This document shows, in pieces, positions 17,900 to 28,147 of a DNA stretch of 64,000 bases. The notes beneath the pieces were generated by a model. The model saw only the letters and a program-made list of their open reading frames with translations. It had not been told where the DNA came from and did no database searches. Position 1 is the first letter of the stretch; every line of letters starts with the position of its first letter. A program made the translations under genes and the position numbers. The DNA is taken from positions 1-64,000 of the forward strand of contig CAILHX010000018.1 in the NCBI GenBank assembly GCA_903834185.1. The letters are read 5' to 3'. This stretch comes from an uncultured Methylophilaceae bacterium (GTDB lineage Bacteria > Pseudomonadota > Gammaproteobacteria > Burkholderiales > Methylophilaceae).

Positions 17900-18979
17900 T
17901 TAATCCTCGCCAAGCAAGGCCAGTAGCTCAGCCTGATGCTCTGCTGACAGCGCGCCCACCAGTTCATCCAGCTCACCTTCCATGATCGCATCTATCTTGT
18001 ACAGGGTCAGGTTGATGCGATGGTCAGTGATACGCCCCTGCGGAAAATTATAGGTACGGATACGCTCCGAGCGATCGCCGCTTCCAATAAGACTTTTACG
18101 TGTAGCCGCTTCTTTCGATTGCTGTTCGCGCACCTGAGCATCCTTGATCCTTGCAGCCAGTACGGCCATTGCCTGTGCCTTATTGCGATGCTGCGAACGG
18201 TCATCCTGGCACTCCACCACAATCCCCGTGGGTAAATGCGTTATACGTACAGCGGAGTCTGTTTTGTTGATGTGCTGCCCGCCCGCGCCAGAGGCTCTAT
18301 AGGTATCGATGCGGATCTCGGCCGGGTTGATGGTCACATCGCTGACTTCGTCCACTTCCGGCATCACTGCCACCGTGCAGGCCGAAGTATGGATGCGTCC
18401 CTGGGTTTCGGTTTCCGGCACGCGTTGTACCCTATGCCCGCCGGATTCAAACTTGAGTTTCGAATAAGCGCCCGCCCCATCGATTTTGGCGATGATTTCG
18501 CGGTAACCGCCCAGTTCGGATTCACTGGCGGAGACCACCTCTACTTTCCATCGCTGGCGTTCGGCATAACGTGTATACATGCGGAATAAATTGCCCGCGA
18601 ATATGGCAGACTCATCGCCGCCGGTGCCCGCACGTATTTCCAGAAAGATATTGCGCTCATCATTGGGGTCTTTCGGCAGCAATAGTGTTTGCAGCTCCAG
18701 CTCACTTGCGGCCATTTTTTCCTTGCCGGTGCGAATCTCGTCTTCTGCAAAAGACTTCATTTCCGCATCACCCAGCATGCCTTCGGCATCGGCAATGTCC
18801 GCTGCGATTTTCAGATATGCGCGATAATGTTCTACTACCGGGGTGATGTCGGCATGTTCACGCGACAACTTGCGGTAATTCTCCATATCGCCGGTCGCTG
18901 TCTCGGAAGAAAGCAAGCGGTTGAGCTCTTCCAGACGCTCACTTAACGTGGCGAGTTTTTTTTGTAGGGAAGCTTTCAT
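17900..18979 (-). CDS. prfA: Peptide chain release factor 1
   Basis: 359 residues from the ATG at 18979, the usual RF1 length; the longer frame from 19075 would run into hemA. The GGQ motif ([19 protein letters not shown]) and the codon-recognition region [14 protein letters not shown] (PxT-type tripeptide) identify RF1, which reads UAA and UAG. It starts 4 bases after hemA, the common hemA-prfA arrangement; prmC, which methylates the GGQ glutamine, lies at 50 kb. Confidence 0.97.
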   Translation of the reverse strand: MKASLQKKLATLSERLEELNRLLSSETATGDMENYRKLSREHADITPVVEHYRAYLKIAADIADAEGMLGDAEMKSFAEDEIRTGKEKMAASELELQTLLLPKDPNDERNIFLEIRAGTGGDESAIFAGNLFRMYTRYAERQRWKVEVVSASESELGGYREIIAKIDGAGAYSKLKFESGGHRVQRVPETETQGRIHTSACTVAVMPEVDEVSDVTINPAEIRIDTYRASGAGGQHINKTDSAVRITHLPTGIVVECQDDRSQHRNKAQAMAVLAARIKDAQVREQQSKEAATRKSLIGSGDRSERIRTYNFPQGRITDHRINLTLYKIDAIMEGELDELVGALSAEHQAELLALLGED

Positions 18980-18983
18980 GGGT

Positions 18984-20231
18984 TCAGTTTTTGATCTGGT
19001 ATAACTGGCGCAACACGGTTTCAACTTTTTCGCGTTGTTCACCGCTGATATTATTAAGCGCGTGACTGGGAGCATGCAATAACTTATTGGTCAGGGCATT
19101 GCTTAATTGCTCGAGTACCTGTTGCGGAGTTTCTCCTTGCGCCAATGCTTTAAGCGCTTTTTCCACCTCATCGCGTCGCAATTTTTCCGCATGGTCGCGC
19201 AATGCACGTATGGTGGGAACGGATTCCCGCGTTTGCAACCAGTGCATGAAGCTTTCAACTCTTACCGTGATAATGTCTTCGGCCTCTATCGCCGCTTGCT
19301 GACGATTTCCCAGACCTTGCTGAACAATTTCCGCCAGATCATCCACGGTATACAGAAATACATCGTCAAGCTCAGCAACTTCCGGCTCGATATCTCTGGG
19401 TACGGCCAGATCCACCATCACAATAGGCCGGTGACGTCGAGCTTTGATGGCACGTTCCACCATGCCCAGACCGACGATGGGTAATTGGCTGGCGGTACTG
19501 GTGACCACAATATCGAATTCACTCAGGCGGTCGGACAAGTCAGCCAACAGAATGGCATCACCATTGATACGGTTGGCGAGTTCTTCACCTCGCTCCAGAG
19601 TACGATTCGCCACCGTCAGATTGGCGGGTTTTTGCGCAGCGAAATGATCGGCACAAAGCTCTATCATTTCTCCAGCCCCGATGAAAAGCACTTTAAGCCC
19701 TGACAGATCACCGAATATACGCTGTGCCATTTTGACCGAGGCTGCTGCCATGGAAACCGAACTGGAACCGATATCGGTGGTGGTGCGTACTTCCTTTGCT
19801 ACCGCAAAAGTGCGTTGAAATAGCTTGTGCAATAGCGTGCCCAGCGTGCCGGCATGCTCGGCGATCTTTACTGCCTGTTTCATCTGCCCCAGTATCTGCG
19901 CTTCACCCAATACCATGGAATCCAGTCCTGCGGCGACACGGAAAGCATGCTTCACTGCCTCTTGTTGTGGCAGGGTATAGGTATAAGGCGCAATGTTGCC
20001 CAGCTCGAGATGATGATATTGCGCCAGCCAATCAAGCGCAGCAGCGGGTTCGGAGGTGCGGCAATAAAGCTCGGTGCGGTTGCAGGTGGAAAGGATCGCA
20101 GCCTCAGTGATCGAGGCGTGCGTGGTCAAATCGCGTAGCGCTGAGCCCAGGTTTTCACTGTTAAAAGCGACATGCTCGCGGATGGAAATAGGGGCGGTGG
20201 TGTGATTAACCCCGAGGGCAAATAGATGCAT
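18984..20231 (-). CDS. hemA: Glutamyl-tRNA reductase
   Basis: 415 residues. It reduces glutamyl-tRNA to glutamate-1-semialdehyde, the first step of C5 tetrapyrrole synthesis. The catalytic Cys50 lies in [12 protein letters not shown], the NADPH-binding loop is [17 protein letters not shown], and the C-terminal dimerisation helix is present. About 120 bases separate it from the acetyltransferase gene upstream, enough for its own promoter, though I could not define one. hemD-hemX-hemY of the same pathway are at 53-56 kb. Confidence 0.97.
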   Translation of the reverse strand: MHLFALGVNHTTAPISIREHVAFNSENLGSALRDLTTHASITEAAILSTCNRTELYCRTSEPAAALDWLAQYHHLELGNIAPYTYTLPQQEAVKHAFRVAAGLDSMVLGEAQILGQMKQAVKIAEHAGTLGTLLHKLFQRTFAVAKEVRTTTDIGSSSVSMAAASVKMAQRIFGDLSGLKVLFIGAGEMIELCADHFAAQKPANLTVANRTLERGEELANRINGDAILLADLSDRLSEFDIVVTSTASQLPIVGLGMVERAIKARRHRPIVMVDLAVPRDIEPEVAELDDVFLYTVDDLAEIVQQGLGNRQQAAIEAEDIITVRVESFMHWLQTRESVPTIRALRDHAEKLRRDEVEKALKALAQGETPQQVLEQLSNALTNKLLHAPSHALNNISGEQREKVETVLRQLYQIKN

Positions 20232-20350
20232 TTGATTATTTTGCCTTTTTTGACCAATTTAAGCAATTGCGGCAAGGTTTTTTGGCGATATGATTATAGG
20301 GATGATTTGATAGAAACAGGGGACATGAAGCTGTTACCAAGCCTCTGTAT

Positions 20351-20899
20351 TCAGCTTGTGGAAATGCTGTGGCACGGGGCAAACGACTTTTCCATCAGAC
20401 CCAGTTTTAGATTGGAAACAAGAGGTTCCCATAGTTTGGATTCCGCAGGAAATGCCTTCAATGTCCCGGTGAGGTGATAGCCGCGACGTTGATAAAAGGC
20501 GATGAGTTCCTGGCGAAGGGTAATCACGGACATCACCATGCTCTTGACTCCCCATGCGTCCACTGCAGCATGTTCGGCAAAAGCCAATAACTGTTTGCCT
20601 ATCCCTTGCCCTTGCTGCTGTGGCTGCACGGCAAACATGCCTAAATGGGCTGCATCATCATGTCTTTCAAGCGTGACTGAGCCTAGCAATGTCTCAGCAT
20701 CTAAACATAGCAATAGCATGCTGTTGTCAGCCGTGATCAAATTAGTCACTTCGTTAATTTCGGTGCGTGAACCCCTTAACAGATCAGCCTCGGTAGTCCA
20801 TCCCTGGCGGCTTGTTTCGCCGCGATACGCACTATTTATCAATGCCACGATGCGAGAGGCATCTTCGCTCACTGCCCTGCGGAATATCAGTTTTAACAT
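20351..20899 (-). CDS. GNAT-family N-acetyltransferase
   Basis: 182 residues. The acetyl-CoA-binding signature is clear (LGMFAVQPQQQGQGIGKQLL, about 85-104), with a later FYQRRGYHLTGTLKAFP strand-helix typical of the GNAT fold. The substrate is unknown. It lies 16 bases after the dicarboxylate symporter gene on the same strand. Confidence 0.88.
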   Translation of the reverse strand: MLKLIFRRAVSEDASRIVALINSAYRGETSRQGWTTEADLLRGSRTEINEVTNLITADNSMLLLCLDAETLLGSVTLERHDDAAHLGMFAVQPQQQGQGIGKQLLAFAEHAAVDAWGVKSMVMSVITLRQELIAFYQRRGYHLTGTLKAFPAESKLWEPLVSNLKLGLMEKSFAPCHSISTS

Positions 20900-20915
20900 G
20901 GCCGATTCAATCAGA

Positions 20916-22142
20916 TTAATCCACCAGCTTCTGTACCACCAGGCAACCTACCATATCGCCTTCGACGTTCACGGCGGTACGCACTGTATCCAATAGCCGG
21001 TCGATTGGAAGCAGGATCGCAATTGCTTCTGCAGGAAGTCCAACGGATTGCAGTACCACAATCATCGTCACCATACCTGCACTTGGTATACCTGGTGCGC
21101 CAATGGAGACCATCATGGCGGTGAAGCAAACCACCAGCTGTTGCACCAGATTCAAGTCTATGCTTGCGAGATTGGCAACGAATAGTGCCGCCGCCGCTTC
21201 GTATAGCGCAGTGCCGTCCATATTGAGATGAGCGCCCAGCGGTACCACGAAGCCGGTGATGCTGGCGTTCACATGCAGATTCTGCTCCATGCAGCGCAGG
21301 GTGACAGGCATGGTGGCGGAACTGGAACTAGTGGCAAAAGCTGTCACCAGCGCTTCGCGCGCACCACGGAAAAATGTGAAAGGTGAAATACGGGTAACGG
21401 CATACAGGATGAGCGGTAATATCACCAGGCCGTGCAATACCGTAGTCCCCAATATAACAATGACAAACTTCGCTACACTACCAAGCAACGCTATATTTTG
21501 TGTAGCCACCAGCTTTATCAGCAGTGCCATGATCCCAAGCGGAGCGATTACCATGATCCAGCCGACGATACGCAGGCTCAGGTCGAATAATTCCTGCAAT
21601 AGCATTAACAGGTTGAGGTAACGATCACCGCCTACTACCAGCGCGATTCCCAGAAACAGGGAAAATACCACGATCGCCATCACGTTACCTTGCGCCAGTG
21701 CAGCAAAAGGATTGAGGAACAGACTATGCAGGAATGAGGCGAAAAACTCCCCCACCGGCATTTGTTTGGTCTCGAAGCCGTGAATCGCGCCCTGGAACAT
21801 TTCCAGGTTCAGCCCCTTGCCCGGTGCAAAAATCCGGGCTGCAGTAATACCGACGGTGACCGATATCGCCATGGTGACGAGGGAGTAGATCAGCGTGGTT
21901 ATCCACACTCGATGGATCTGGTGATGAGCGCGTAGATTGGCAACACCGACTACGATGGAGGTGAATACCAGTGGCACCAGCACCATTTTCAGCAGATCCA
22001 CGAACACGCCACCCGCTATCCCAGCGAGGTAAACCCCCTGCTGCGTAATGGCCGCATCTTTGCCCAAGGCTGCCAAGGCTAAACCGATAGCGATGCCTAA
22101 CACAGCACCCGCAAAAATCTGAAAATTGAGAGATATTTTCAA
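20916..22142 (-). CDS. Dicarboxylate/amino acid:cation symporter (DAACS family)
   Basis: 408 residues with about eight membrane helices and re-entrant loops. The family signatures are the Ser-rich hairpin FATSSSSATMPVTLRCMEQN (about 265-285) and the NMDGTALYEAAAALFVA segment (about 310-326), which bind substrate and Na+/H+. It imports C4-dicarboxylates or glutamate/aspartate; the sequence alone does not decide. Start is TTG at 22142, overlapping the upstream methyltransferase stop by 3 bases, so the pair is translationally coupled despite unrelated roles. Confidence 0.93.
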   Translation of the reverse strand: MKISLNFQIFAGAVLGIAIGLALAALGKDAAITQQGVYLAGIAGGVFVDLLKMVLVPLVFTSIVVGVANLRAHHQIHRVWITTLIYSLVTMAISVTVGITAARIFAPGKGLNLEMFQGAIHGFETKQMPVGEFFASFLHSLFLNPFAALAQGNVMAIVVFSLFLGIALVVGGDRYLNLLMLLQELFDLSLRIVGWIMVIAPLGIMALLIKLVATQNIALLGSVAKFVIVILGTTVLHGLVILPLILYAVTRISPFTFFRGAREALVTAFATSSSSATMPVTLRCMEQNLHVNASITGFVVPLGAHLNMDGTALYEAAAALFVANLASIDLNLVQQLVVCFTAMMVSIGAPGIPSAGMVTMIVVLQSVGLPAEAIAILLPIDRLLDTVRTAVNVEGDMVGCLVVQKLVD

Positions 22143-23386
22143 GTTTTTTCCATCACCGCTGCAAAGAAGCCATCGGTGCCATGAAGATGCGGCAACATTT
22201 TCAGGTTTACGCCGGTATCCAGCTCAACTTTTTGCTGGGCAAGAATATCAGCTGTGCTCACACTATTGAATTCAGGGTGTTGTGCCAGGAATGCCTCGAT
22301 AATGGCTTCGTTTTCTTCGCGTAACAGGCTGCAGGTGGCATAAACCAGGCGGCCACCGGGTTTTACCAGTTTGGCCGCGGCAGTAAGGATATTGGTTTGC
22401 TTGACGGCTAATTCTGCGATGTCTTTTGGTGTTTGGCGCCATTTCAGGTCGGGATTCCGGCGTAGCGTACCCAAGCCACTGCATGGCGCATCCACCAATA
22501 CGCGGTCAAACTTTCCAGCCAGACGTTTTAACTTTTGATCTCGCTCATTGGCAATCAGTTGCGGATGAATATTGGAAAGTCCGCTACGAGCCAAGCGAGG
22601 CTTCAAATTTGCCAAACGCCGCTCGGATACGTCAAACGCATATAGGCGTCCGGAGTTGTGCATGATGGCACCCAGCGCCAAAGTTTTACCACCTGCTCCG
22701 GCGCAAAAATCCGCCACCATTTCACCACGCCTGGGGGCGACCAGCATGGCGAGTAACTGGCTGCCTTCATCTTGCACTTCGATCACGCCTTTGGTGAACA
22801 ACACATGTTTGTTCAGCACGATCTTGTCTTTCAATCTCACTCCATCAGGTGAATATGGCGTGGCAGTAGCGGGGATATTTTCTTTGGCGAATAGAGCCAG
22901 CACGGTCTCGCGCGCACCATTCAGCCGATTCACTCGCAGATCCAGAGATGCCTGTTGCTGCATACTACGTGCGATGGTCAACGCTTGTTCTTCGCCATAT
23001 TGTGCGACAAGGCTGTCCCACAACCAATCCGGGACATCAGCCTGTATCGCGGGAGTCAGGTTTTCGATCACTGCAGCCTTGATCTCTTGTGCCCGGGCCG
23101 TTTGTGCCGGCGATAAATGTGGCGAAATCTCACGCATGCTTAAGCCCTGCACGCGTAACAATTGCGCCATCAGCAGGCCGAATGGGTCGGCGCCGCCAGC
23201 AATGAGTTGCAAATAGCGTTTGCGGCGTAATACGGCATAGCTTACGTCGGCAATGAATGCCCGGTCGGTCGAGCCCAGTTCCTTGTTTTCACGAAAGTAA
23301 GCGCTCAGTTTGGTATCCGCCGGTCCGCCGGGAATCAGCGCGGTAGAGATGGCATGCATGGCATGGTGTAGCAGAGTTTTGTTCAT
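22139..23386 (-). CDS. RsmB/NOP-family rRNA (cytosine-C5) methyltransferase, second copy
   Basis: 415 residues. A NusB-like helical N-terminus is followed by a SAM-dependent methyltransferase domain. SAM binding is at ADFCAGAGGKTLALGA; the two catalytic cysteines are in DAPCSGLGTLRRNPD and YATCSLLREENE. The window also holds a canonical rsmB at 37.9 kb, so this paralogue may act on a different rRNA or tRNA site. It overlaps the TonB-like DUF3108 gene upstream by 4 bases. Confidence 0.9.
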   Translation of the reverse strand: MNKTLLHHAMHAISTALIPGGPADTKLSAYFRENKELGSTDRAFIADVSYAVLRRKRYLQLIAGGADPFGLLMAQLLRVQGLSMREISPHLSPAQTARAQEIKAAVIENLTPAIQADVPDWLWDSLVAQYGEEQALTIARSMQQQASLDLRVNRLNGARETVLALFAKENIPATATPYSPDGVRLKDKIVLNKHVLFTKGVIEVQDEGSQLLAMLVAPRRGEMVADFCAGAGGKTLALGAIMHNSGRLYAFDVSERRLANLKPRLARSGLSNIHPQLIANERDQKLKRLAGKFDRVLVDAPCSGLGTLRRNPDLKWRQTPKDIAELAVKQTNILTAAAKLVKPGGRLVYATCSLLREENEAIIEAFLAQHPEFNSVSTADILAQQKVELDTGVNLKMLPHLHGTDGFFAAVMEKT

Positions 23387-24441
23387 GTGGTTCCGTCCAG
23401 CCTGATGGCGTTGATGCTGTTTTGAATAACTTTTCCGTCACTATTGGTTTTGCGTATCATGACCGGCAGGTAATGATAACTTTCGGCCAACCAGATTTCT
23501 GTTTTTTCATCGCCTTTGCCGCTGCTCTTTGAAATATGCACTGTACGCAGTGTTCCCAATCTGGTTTTGATCTCTTCTTCGCCTTCAAACAGGTAATGAT
23601 AGGTTTTCACTTGTTTGCCGTTGGTGATGACAAGTTGAATCTGATTCAACGGTGGCGTAAACATGAACTGATATAAAAAACTGAGCAGATCCTGAGTGCC
23701 ATCTTCCAGTGCCAGACTTTGTTTGCTATCACCTACTTCCATCACCAGCGTTTTTGCCGACCAGTCAAAGCTGGCTTTTTGAGCCTTTTTTGAATTTTTG
23801 CCGTATTGATAGGTAAAGGTTTCGGGGCGTAACCCTTGCGCTGTGACGTACCCGGTGCTTTTCTGGTTCAGGTCGGACAATGCCAGCGATAATAATCCCT
23901 TGGCTTCGACGATGCTGGAAAGCACATAACGTCCATCATCAAACACCTGATAATTCTGATGTTCTACAGCGCTTGCGCCATCGTAATCTACCAGAAATTC
24001 GATCTCAATATGTTTGGGCGTAGGGGGTGGAGGAGGTTCGTTTACTTCGGCAGATTCCACAGGAGGCTCTGGGGCGGCTACAGGAGGGGGGCTCTGTTCT
24101 TGCATAGCAACTGGAGCAGGTATTGTGTCCTGTGGCGTTTCGGCAGTCGTGGGAACTGGAGGCAAAGTCTCAGGCTGTGCCTTAGGTTCAGGTTCGGCAG
24201 GAGATTGCTGTACGGGCTTGGGAGCTTGTTCTGCAATGCGAACCGGTTTGTATTTTGGCGCAATGGGTTTGGCAATTGGCGGCGGCGGGGATACCAACGT
24301 TACTTGCAAAGGCTCATCGTCCGGCAGCCAGCTTGGCAGCCAGCTTTCACTTCCCGCCACCAGCAGGAAGTGCAGCAGTAGTGAGATTGCCAGCGCCCAC
24401 CACAGGCGCTTATTGTTGCGTACCAGCCATGTCCACAACAT
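23383..24441 (-). CDS. TonB-like N-terminus fused to DUF3108 domain
   Basis: 352 residues. A short basic cytoplasmic tail, one transmembrane helix (about 14-30, WWALAISLLLHFLLVAG), then a long Pro/Lys/Glu-rich stretch (about 50-140) give the layout of TonB proteins. The C-terminal 200 residues (from about 145) form a DUF3108 domain, also seen in the secreted protein upstream. It should be anchored in the inner membrane with DUF3108 in the periplasm; function unknown. It starts 5 bases after the upstream DUF3108 gene and overlaps the methyltransferase gene by 4. Confidence 0.8.
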   Translation of the reverse strand: MLWTWLVRNNKRLWWALAISLLLHFLLVAGSESWLPSWLPDDEPLQVTLVSPPPPIAKPIAPKYKPVRIAEQAPKPVQQSPAEPEPKAQPETLPPVPTTAETPQDTIPAPVAMQEQSPPPVAAPEPPVESAEVNEPPPPPTPKHIEIEFLVDYDGASAVEHQNYQVFDDGRYVLSSIVEAKGLLSLALSDLNQKSTGYVTAQGLRPETFTYQYGKNSKKAQKASFDWSAKTLVMEVGDSKQSLALEDGTQDLLSFLYQFMFTPPLNQIQLVITNGKQVKTYHYLFEGEEEIKTRLGTLRTVHISKSSGKGDEKTEIWLAESYHYLPVMIRKTNSDGKVIQNSINAIRLDGTT

Positions 24442-24446
24442 GGTGT

Positions 24447-25142
24447 TTACTCGATACTCAGGCTGGTCAGCACCTGTTCGATTTTGGCACCGGTTTCGTC
24501 ACTCATCATGATTTTGGCAGGGATAAAGTGTTGCTCCTGAGATAACCACAAACTCTTTTCTTCCCCATTGTCATCTTTGGCGATGTTGGTGAGTCGTGTT
24601 GTTTTAAGCGCACCCAGATTGGTTTCCAGCATCTCATCATGACCACTTATTTTGTAGTGGTAAGTACGCAATTTCTTACCGGTAGTCAACGTAATGGCGA
24701 TTTCATCGCCTACCGGTGGTTTGAAAGCGAATTGATAAGCATAACTCGCCAGATCCTGCGTGCCTGCTACGAGTGGTGACGTAGAGACTTTACCTTTGCT
24801 ATTCATAGTCAGCGTATTGGCTTCCCAGTCAAGATCAGCCGTGGCACCTATTTTACTGCCCTGTGATTGCTCAAAATGAGTAGGGCGCAATCCGTCAGCA
24901 GTCACCTCGCCGTCACTGCTGAGCTTGCGTTTGCCGAACAAACCATAAACCCCTATGCCACTGGTGATGCTTTCAATGTGATAGTGATTGTTAGTCTGGA
25001 AAAAAGTTTCAGTGACTGTGGCAAAAGCCAGGCCATTGCGTGTCGCCGCATAAACGGCAGTAATTTTTTGCGGCGAATCGGCTAACGATTGAGTTGCAAA
25101 GCAGAGCAACAACGCAGACAGCATTGCAAATGGCTTGTTCAT
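24447..25142 (-). CDS. Secreted DUF3108 protein
   Basis: 231 residues. A signal peptide (about 1-21, ending SLA) leads into a DUF3108 domain, a beta-rich fold that may bind a hydrophobic ligand. The order of motifs (GVYGLFGKRKLSSDGEV, LRPTHFEQSQG, TQDLASYAYQFAF, LGALKTTRL) parallels the C-terminal half of its neighbour, so the two genes are diverged tandem copies. It lies 24 bases downstream of purM. A periplasmic role is inferred from the signal peptide. Confidence 0.82.
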   Translation of the reverse strand: MNKPFAMLSALLLCFATQSLADSPQKITAVYAATRNGLAFATVTETFFQTNNHYHIESITSGIGVYGLFGKRKLSSDGEVTADGLRPTHFEQSQGSKIGATADLDWEANTLTMNSKGKVSTSPLVAGTQDLASYAYQFAFKPPVGDEIAITLTTGKKLRTYHYKISGHDEMLETNLGALKTTRLTNIAKDDNGEEKSLWLSQEQHFIPAKIMMSDETGAKIEQVLTSLSIE

Positions 25143-25166
25143 ATTCGGACTGACGTACTGATCATC

Positions 25167-26216
25167 TTATACGATGACGGTCTGCGCTTCATTCGCATGT
25201 CTAGGGCGTATGGCACCAATGCGCCATACCTGCTCACCTTCCAATGTTAACAATTCCATTGCCCGGGCTTCATCCGCCGCCGCCACGATCACTGCCATAC
25301 CGATGCCGCAGTTGAAAGTGCGGAACATCTCGGCATCAGCCATGTTGCCTTGTGCTTGCATCCACTGAAATAACGGCTGCATTTCCCAACTACCTTTTTC
25401 CAATTCAGCAGTGAGGTTTTCCGGCAAAACGCGAGGAATATTTTCGGTCAACCCGCCGCCTGTGATGTGCGCCATCCCTTTCACAGGCAAGGTTGCCAGC
25501 AGCTTGAGCAGCGGCTGCACATAAATACGTGTTGGCGCCATCACCACATCGCGGAAAGGCTTGCCATGAAAGTCGCTATCCATATCGATGCCGGATAATT
25601 CGATCAGTTTGCGCACCAAAGAATAGCCGTTGGAATGGGCGCCGCTGGAAGCCAGCCCCAGCACTACGTCTCCGGCTGCAATGGTTGAACCGTTAATGAT
25701 ATTTTCTTTTTCCACGCAGCCAACAGCAAACCCCGCCAGATCGTATTCTCCCGGCGGGTACATGCCAGGCATTTCCGCAGTTTCACCGCCTACCAGTGCG
25801 CATCCGGATTGTTCGCAGCCATGCGCAATGCCCTTGATGACTTGAGCAGCGGTGCCGACTTCCAGTTTTCCGCAGGCGAAATAGTCGAGGAAAAATAATG
25901 GTTCTGCACCCTGCACCAGTATGTCATTGACGCTCATCGCCACCAGATCTATGCCTACAGTGTCATGCTTGTTGAGCTGAAAGGCCAGTTTAAGCTTGGT
26001 ACCTACACCATCGGTGCCCGAAACCAGTACCGGATTTTTGAATTTTTTCGGCACTTCGAACAAGGAGCCGAAGCCGCCTATGCCTCCCAGTACTTCAGGG
26101 CGCATGGTACGCTTGGCATAGGGTTTGATATCTTCAACCAGTGCATCCCCCGCCTCCATGTCAACGCCTGCATCGCGGTAGCTGATAGGAGTTTTTTCTG
26201 GATTTATAGCGCTCAA
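25167..26216 (-). CDS. purM: Phosphoribosylformylglycinamidine cyclo-ligase
   Basis: 349 residues. AIR synthase of purine biosynthesis, cytoplasmic. [12 protein letters not shown] at the N-terminus, [42 protein letters not shown] and [16 protein letters not shown] are all standard. The only upstream start in frame is a TTG at 26216 with no clear ribosome binding site; no closer ATG exists before Met20. It is divergent from the PerM-type transporter gene. Confidence 0.97.
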   Translation of the reverse strand: MSAINPEKTPISYRDAGVDMEAGDALVEDIKPYAKRTMRPEVLGGIGGFGSLFEVPKKFKNPVLVSGTDGVGTKLKLAFQLNKHDTVGIDLVAMSVNDILVQGAEPLFFLDYFACGKLEVGTAAQVIKGIAHGCEQSGCALVGGETAEMPGMYPPGEYDLAGFAVGCVEKENIINGSTIAAGDVVLGLASSGAHSNGYSLVRKLIELSGIDMDSDFHGKPFRDVVMAPTRIYVQPLLKLLATLPVKGMAHITGGGLTENIPRVLPENLTAELEKGSWEMQPLFQWMQAQGNMADAEMFRTFNCGIGMAVIVAAADEARAMELLTLEGEQVWRIGAIRPRHANEAQTVIV

Positions 26217-26327
26217 GTTGTGTGCTCGCGGTTGTTGGTGTTAAATGGTGCGCGGGATTCCAATATCTGGCACATCTGGATTCCGCCTTAAAGTTTGAAT
26301 TTTACCCGAAACCGCAGTAATGCCGAA

Positions 26328-27410
26328 ATGATAACCATGCCCAAAGTCTCAGATAAATCATCAACCAGCCGTAACCCTGTTCTCATCGGCATGTCTCTGG
26401 TCATCGCCATTTGGTTGCTATGGCGTCTAAGCCCTATTCTATCGCCATTCCTGCTAGCCGCGGTGATGGCTTATATCTGCAACCCGTTGGTAGGATGGAT
26501 GGAGCGAAAGCGTATCCCGCGGACCCTGGCCGTGTTATTTACCATGCTGTTGTTGGCTTGTGTTATTGCAGGCTTGCTTCTGATTCTGGCGCCGCTGGTG
26601 CAACATGAAACACAATTGTTTGTAGAACGGCTGCCTACCGCCATGGATTGGATTAAGTTCCACGCATTGCCTTGGCTGCAAGTCAATTTCGGCGTGGATG
26701 CCACGATGGACATGGATCAGGTCAGGGCTTATCTGATCAATCATCTTACTAATGCTGGCAGTCTGGTCGGGCAGTTATTACCCTCCCTAAAATCAGGCAG
26801 CTTGGCTTTGTTCGGCATAGCTCTGAATTTATTACTTGTGCCGGTAGTATTTTTTTATGCATTACGCGACTGGAAAGGCATGTTGGCGCAGCTTGAAATT
26901 TTGATTCCGCGTCGCTGGCGCAGCAATACGCTGCAAATCACGCAAGAAGTTGATCAAGTACTTTCCGAATTTCTGCGCGGGCAGATATCGGTGATGTTAC
27001 TGATGGCTAGTTATTACTCTTTGGCTTTACACATAAGCGGTCTGGATTTCGCATTACCCATCGGCATTGTCACCGGCTTGCTGGTATTTATTCCCTATCT
27101 GGGAATGGCGACAGGTTTGAGTTTAGCGGTGCTGGCAGCATTGATGCAGTTTCAGTCACTACGTGAGTTGTTACCGGTATTGATTGCATTCGGCGTAGGT
27201 CAGGCGCTCGAAGGCACCATCGTCACTCCATGGCTGGTTGGTGAGCGTATCGGTTTGCATCCTGTGGCGGTGATCTTTGCTTTGCTGGCTTTTGGTCAGC
27301 TTTTCGGCTTCTTTGGCGTACTGCTGGCGCTACCAGCCAGTGCCGCGCTGCTGGTCGGTTTGCGTCATCTGCGCCATCGCTATCTGGAAAGTGATTTTTC
27401 CCAGGGCTGA
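26328..27410 (+). CDS. AI-2E/PerM family transporter
   Basis: 360 residues from the ATG at 26328; an ATG at 26337 and a TTG at 26295 are alternatives, and no strong ribosome binding site decides between them. About eight transmembrane segments with the family's C-terminal signature (GIVTGLLVFIPYLGMATG, then GQALEGTIVTPWLVG and GFFGVLLALPASAALLV). Substrates differ across the family (autoinducer-2, Na+/H+, permease), so none is assigned. It is followed by hda with a 9-base gap, a pairing common in betaproteobacteria. Confidence 0.9.
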   Translation: MITMPKVSDKSSTSRNPVLIGMSLVIAIWLLWRLSPILSPFLLAAVMAYICNPLVGWMERKRIPRTLAVLFTMLLLACVIAGLLLILAPLVQHETQLFVERLPTAMDWIKFHALPWLQVNFGVDATMDMDQVRAYLINHLTNAGSLVGQLLPSLKSGSLALFGIALNLLLVPVVFFYALRDWKGMLAQLEILIPRRWRSNTLQITQEVDQVLSEFLRGQISVMLLMASYYSLALHISGLDFALPIGIVTGLLVFIPYLGMATGLSLAVLAALMQFQSLRELLPVLIAFGVGQALEGTIVTPWLVGERIGLHPVAVIFALLAFGQLFGFFGVLLALPASAALLVGLRHLRHRYLESDFSQG

Positions 27411-27419
27411 GAGTTTACT

Positions 27420-28100
27420 GTGAAGCAACTATTACTGGATATTCAGCCAGCCTCACCGCCGACACTGGAAAATTTTGTCGTAGGCGGCAATGATGAATTG
27501 CTGCAGGTACTGCGTAATCTGGACAAGCGTGACTTCAGTCAGCGCTCACTTACATTATGGGGGGAAGCCGGAAGCGGCAAAACCCATTTGCTACGTGCGC
27601 TGGTGGCAAATGCTCATGGATATGGTTTAAGAGCGGCTTATCTGGATGCTCCGCAGGCTGCGCAAATAGTCGAACAGCAGGCTGAATTGATCTCATTGGA
27701 TAATGTGCAGTTTTTGGACGAATCAGCACAGATCGCTTTGTTCAACCTGTTTAATCAATTCAGAGATCAAGGCAAATTATTAGTGGTGGCCTCTGATGTC
27801 GCTCCTGCTCAACTCACAGTGCGTGACGATCTCAAAACACGTCTGGCCTGGGGGCTGGTTTATCAAGTCTCCGGCCTGACAGATTTGGAAAAGATCCAGG
27901 CGCTGAAAAGCCACGCGCTCGAACGTGGTATGCGTTTACCGGAAGGTGTAGTGGAATACTGTTTGCGTCATCTCAGACGCGACCTTCCTACGTTAATGGC
28001 AACGCTCGATGCTTTGGACGAGTGGTCGCTAACGACTAAAAAGCCTATAACCATTGCCATGGTAAGAGGGCTGGTGCAGATGCCTCCGGGTTTTTCATAG
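27420..28100 (+). CDS. hda: DnaA regulatory inactivator Hda
   Basis: 226 residues, a DnaA-like AAA+ protein without the DNA-binding domain. The N-terminus KQLLLDIQ contains the beta-clamp-binding peptide, the P-loop is GEAGSGKTHLLRAL, and the C-terminus has the sensor-2 region LRRDLPTLMATLDALDEWSL. It promotes ATP hydrolysis by DnaA after replication starts. The start is GTG at 27420. Confidence 0.94.
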   Translation: MKQLLLDIQPASPPTLENFVVGGNDELLQVLRNLDKRDFSQRSLTLWGEAGSGKTHLLRALVANAHGYGLRAAYLDAPQAAQIVEQQAELISLDNVQFLDESAQIALFNLFNQFRDQGKLLVVASDVAPAQLTVRDDLKTRLAWGLVYQVSGLTDLEKIQALKSHALERGMRLPEGVVEYCLRHLRRDLPTLMATLDALDEWSLTTKKPITIAMVRGLVQMPPGFS

Positions 28101-28147
28101 CGATTTTCTTAGGTGCTTAAACAACATAGACTCGAAAGGTAATCTTG

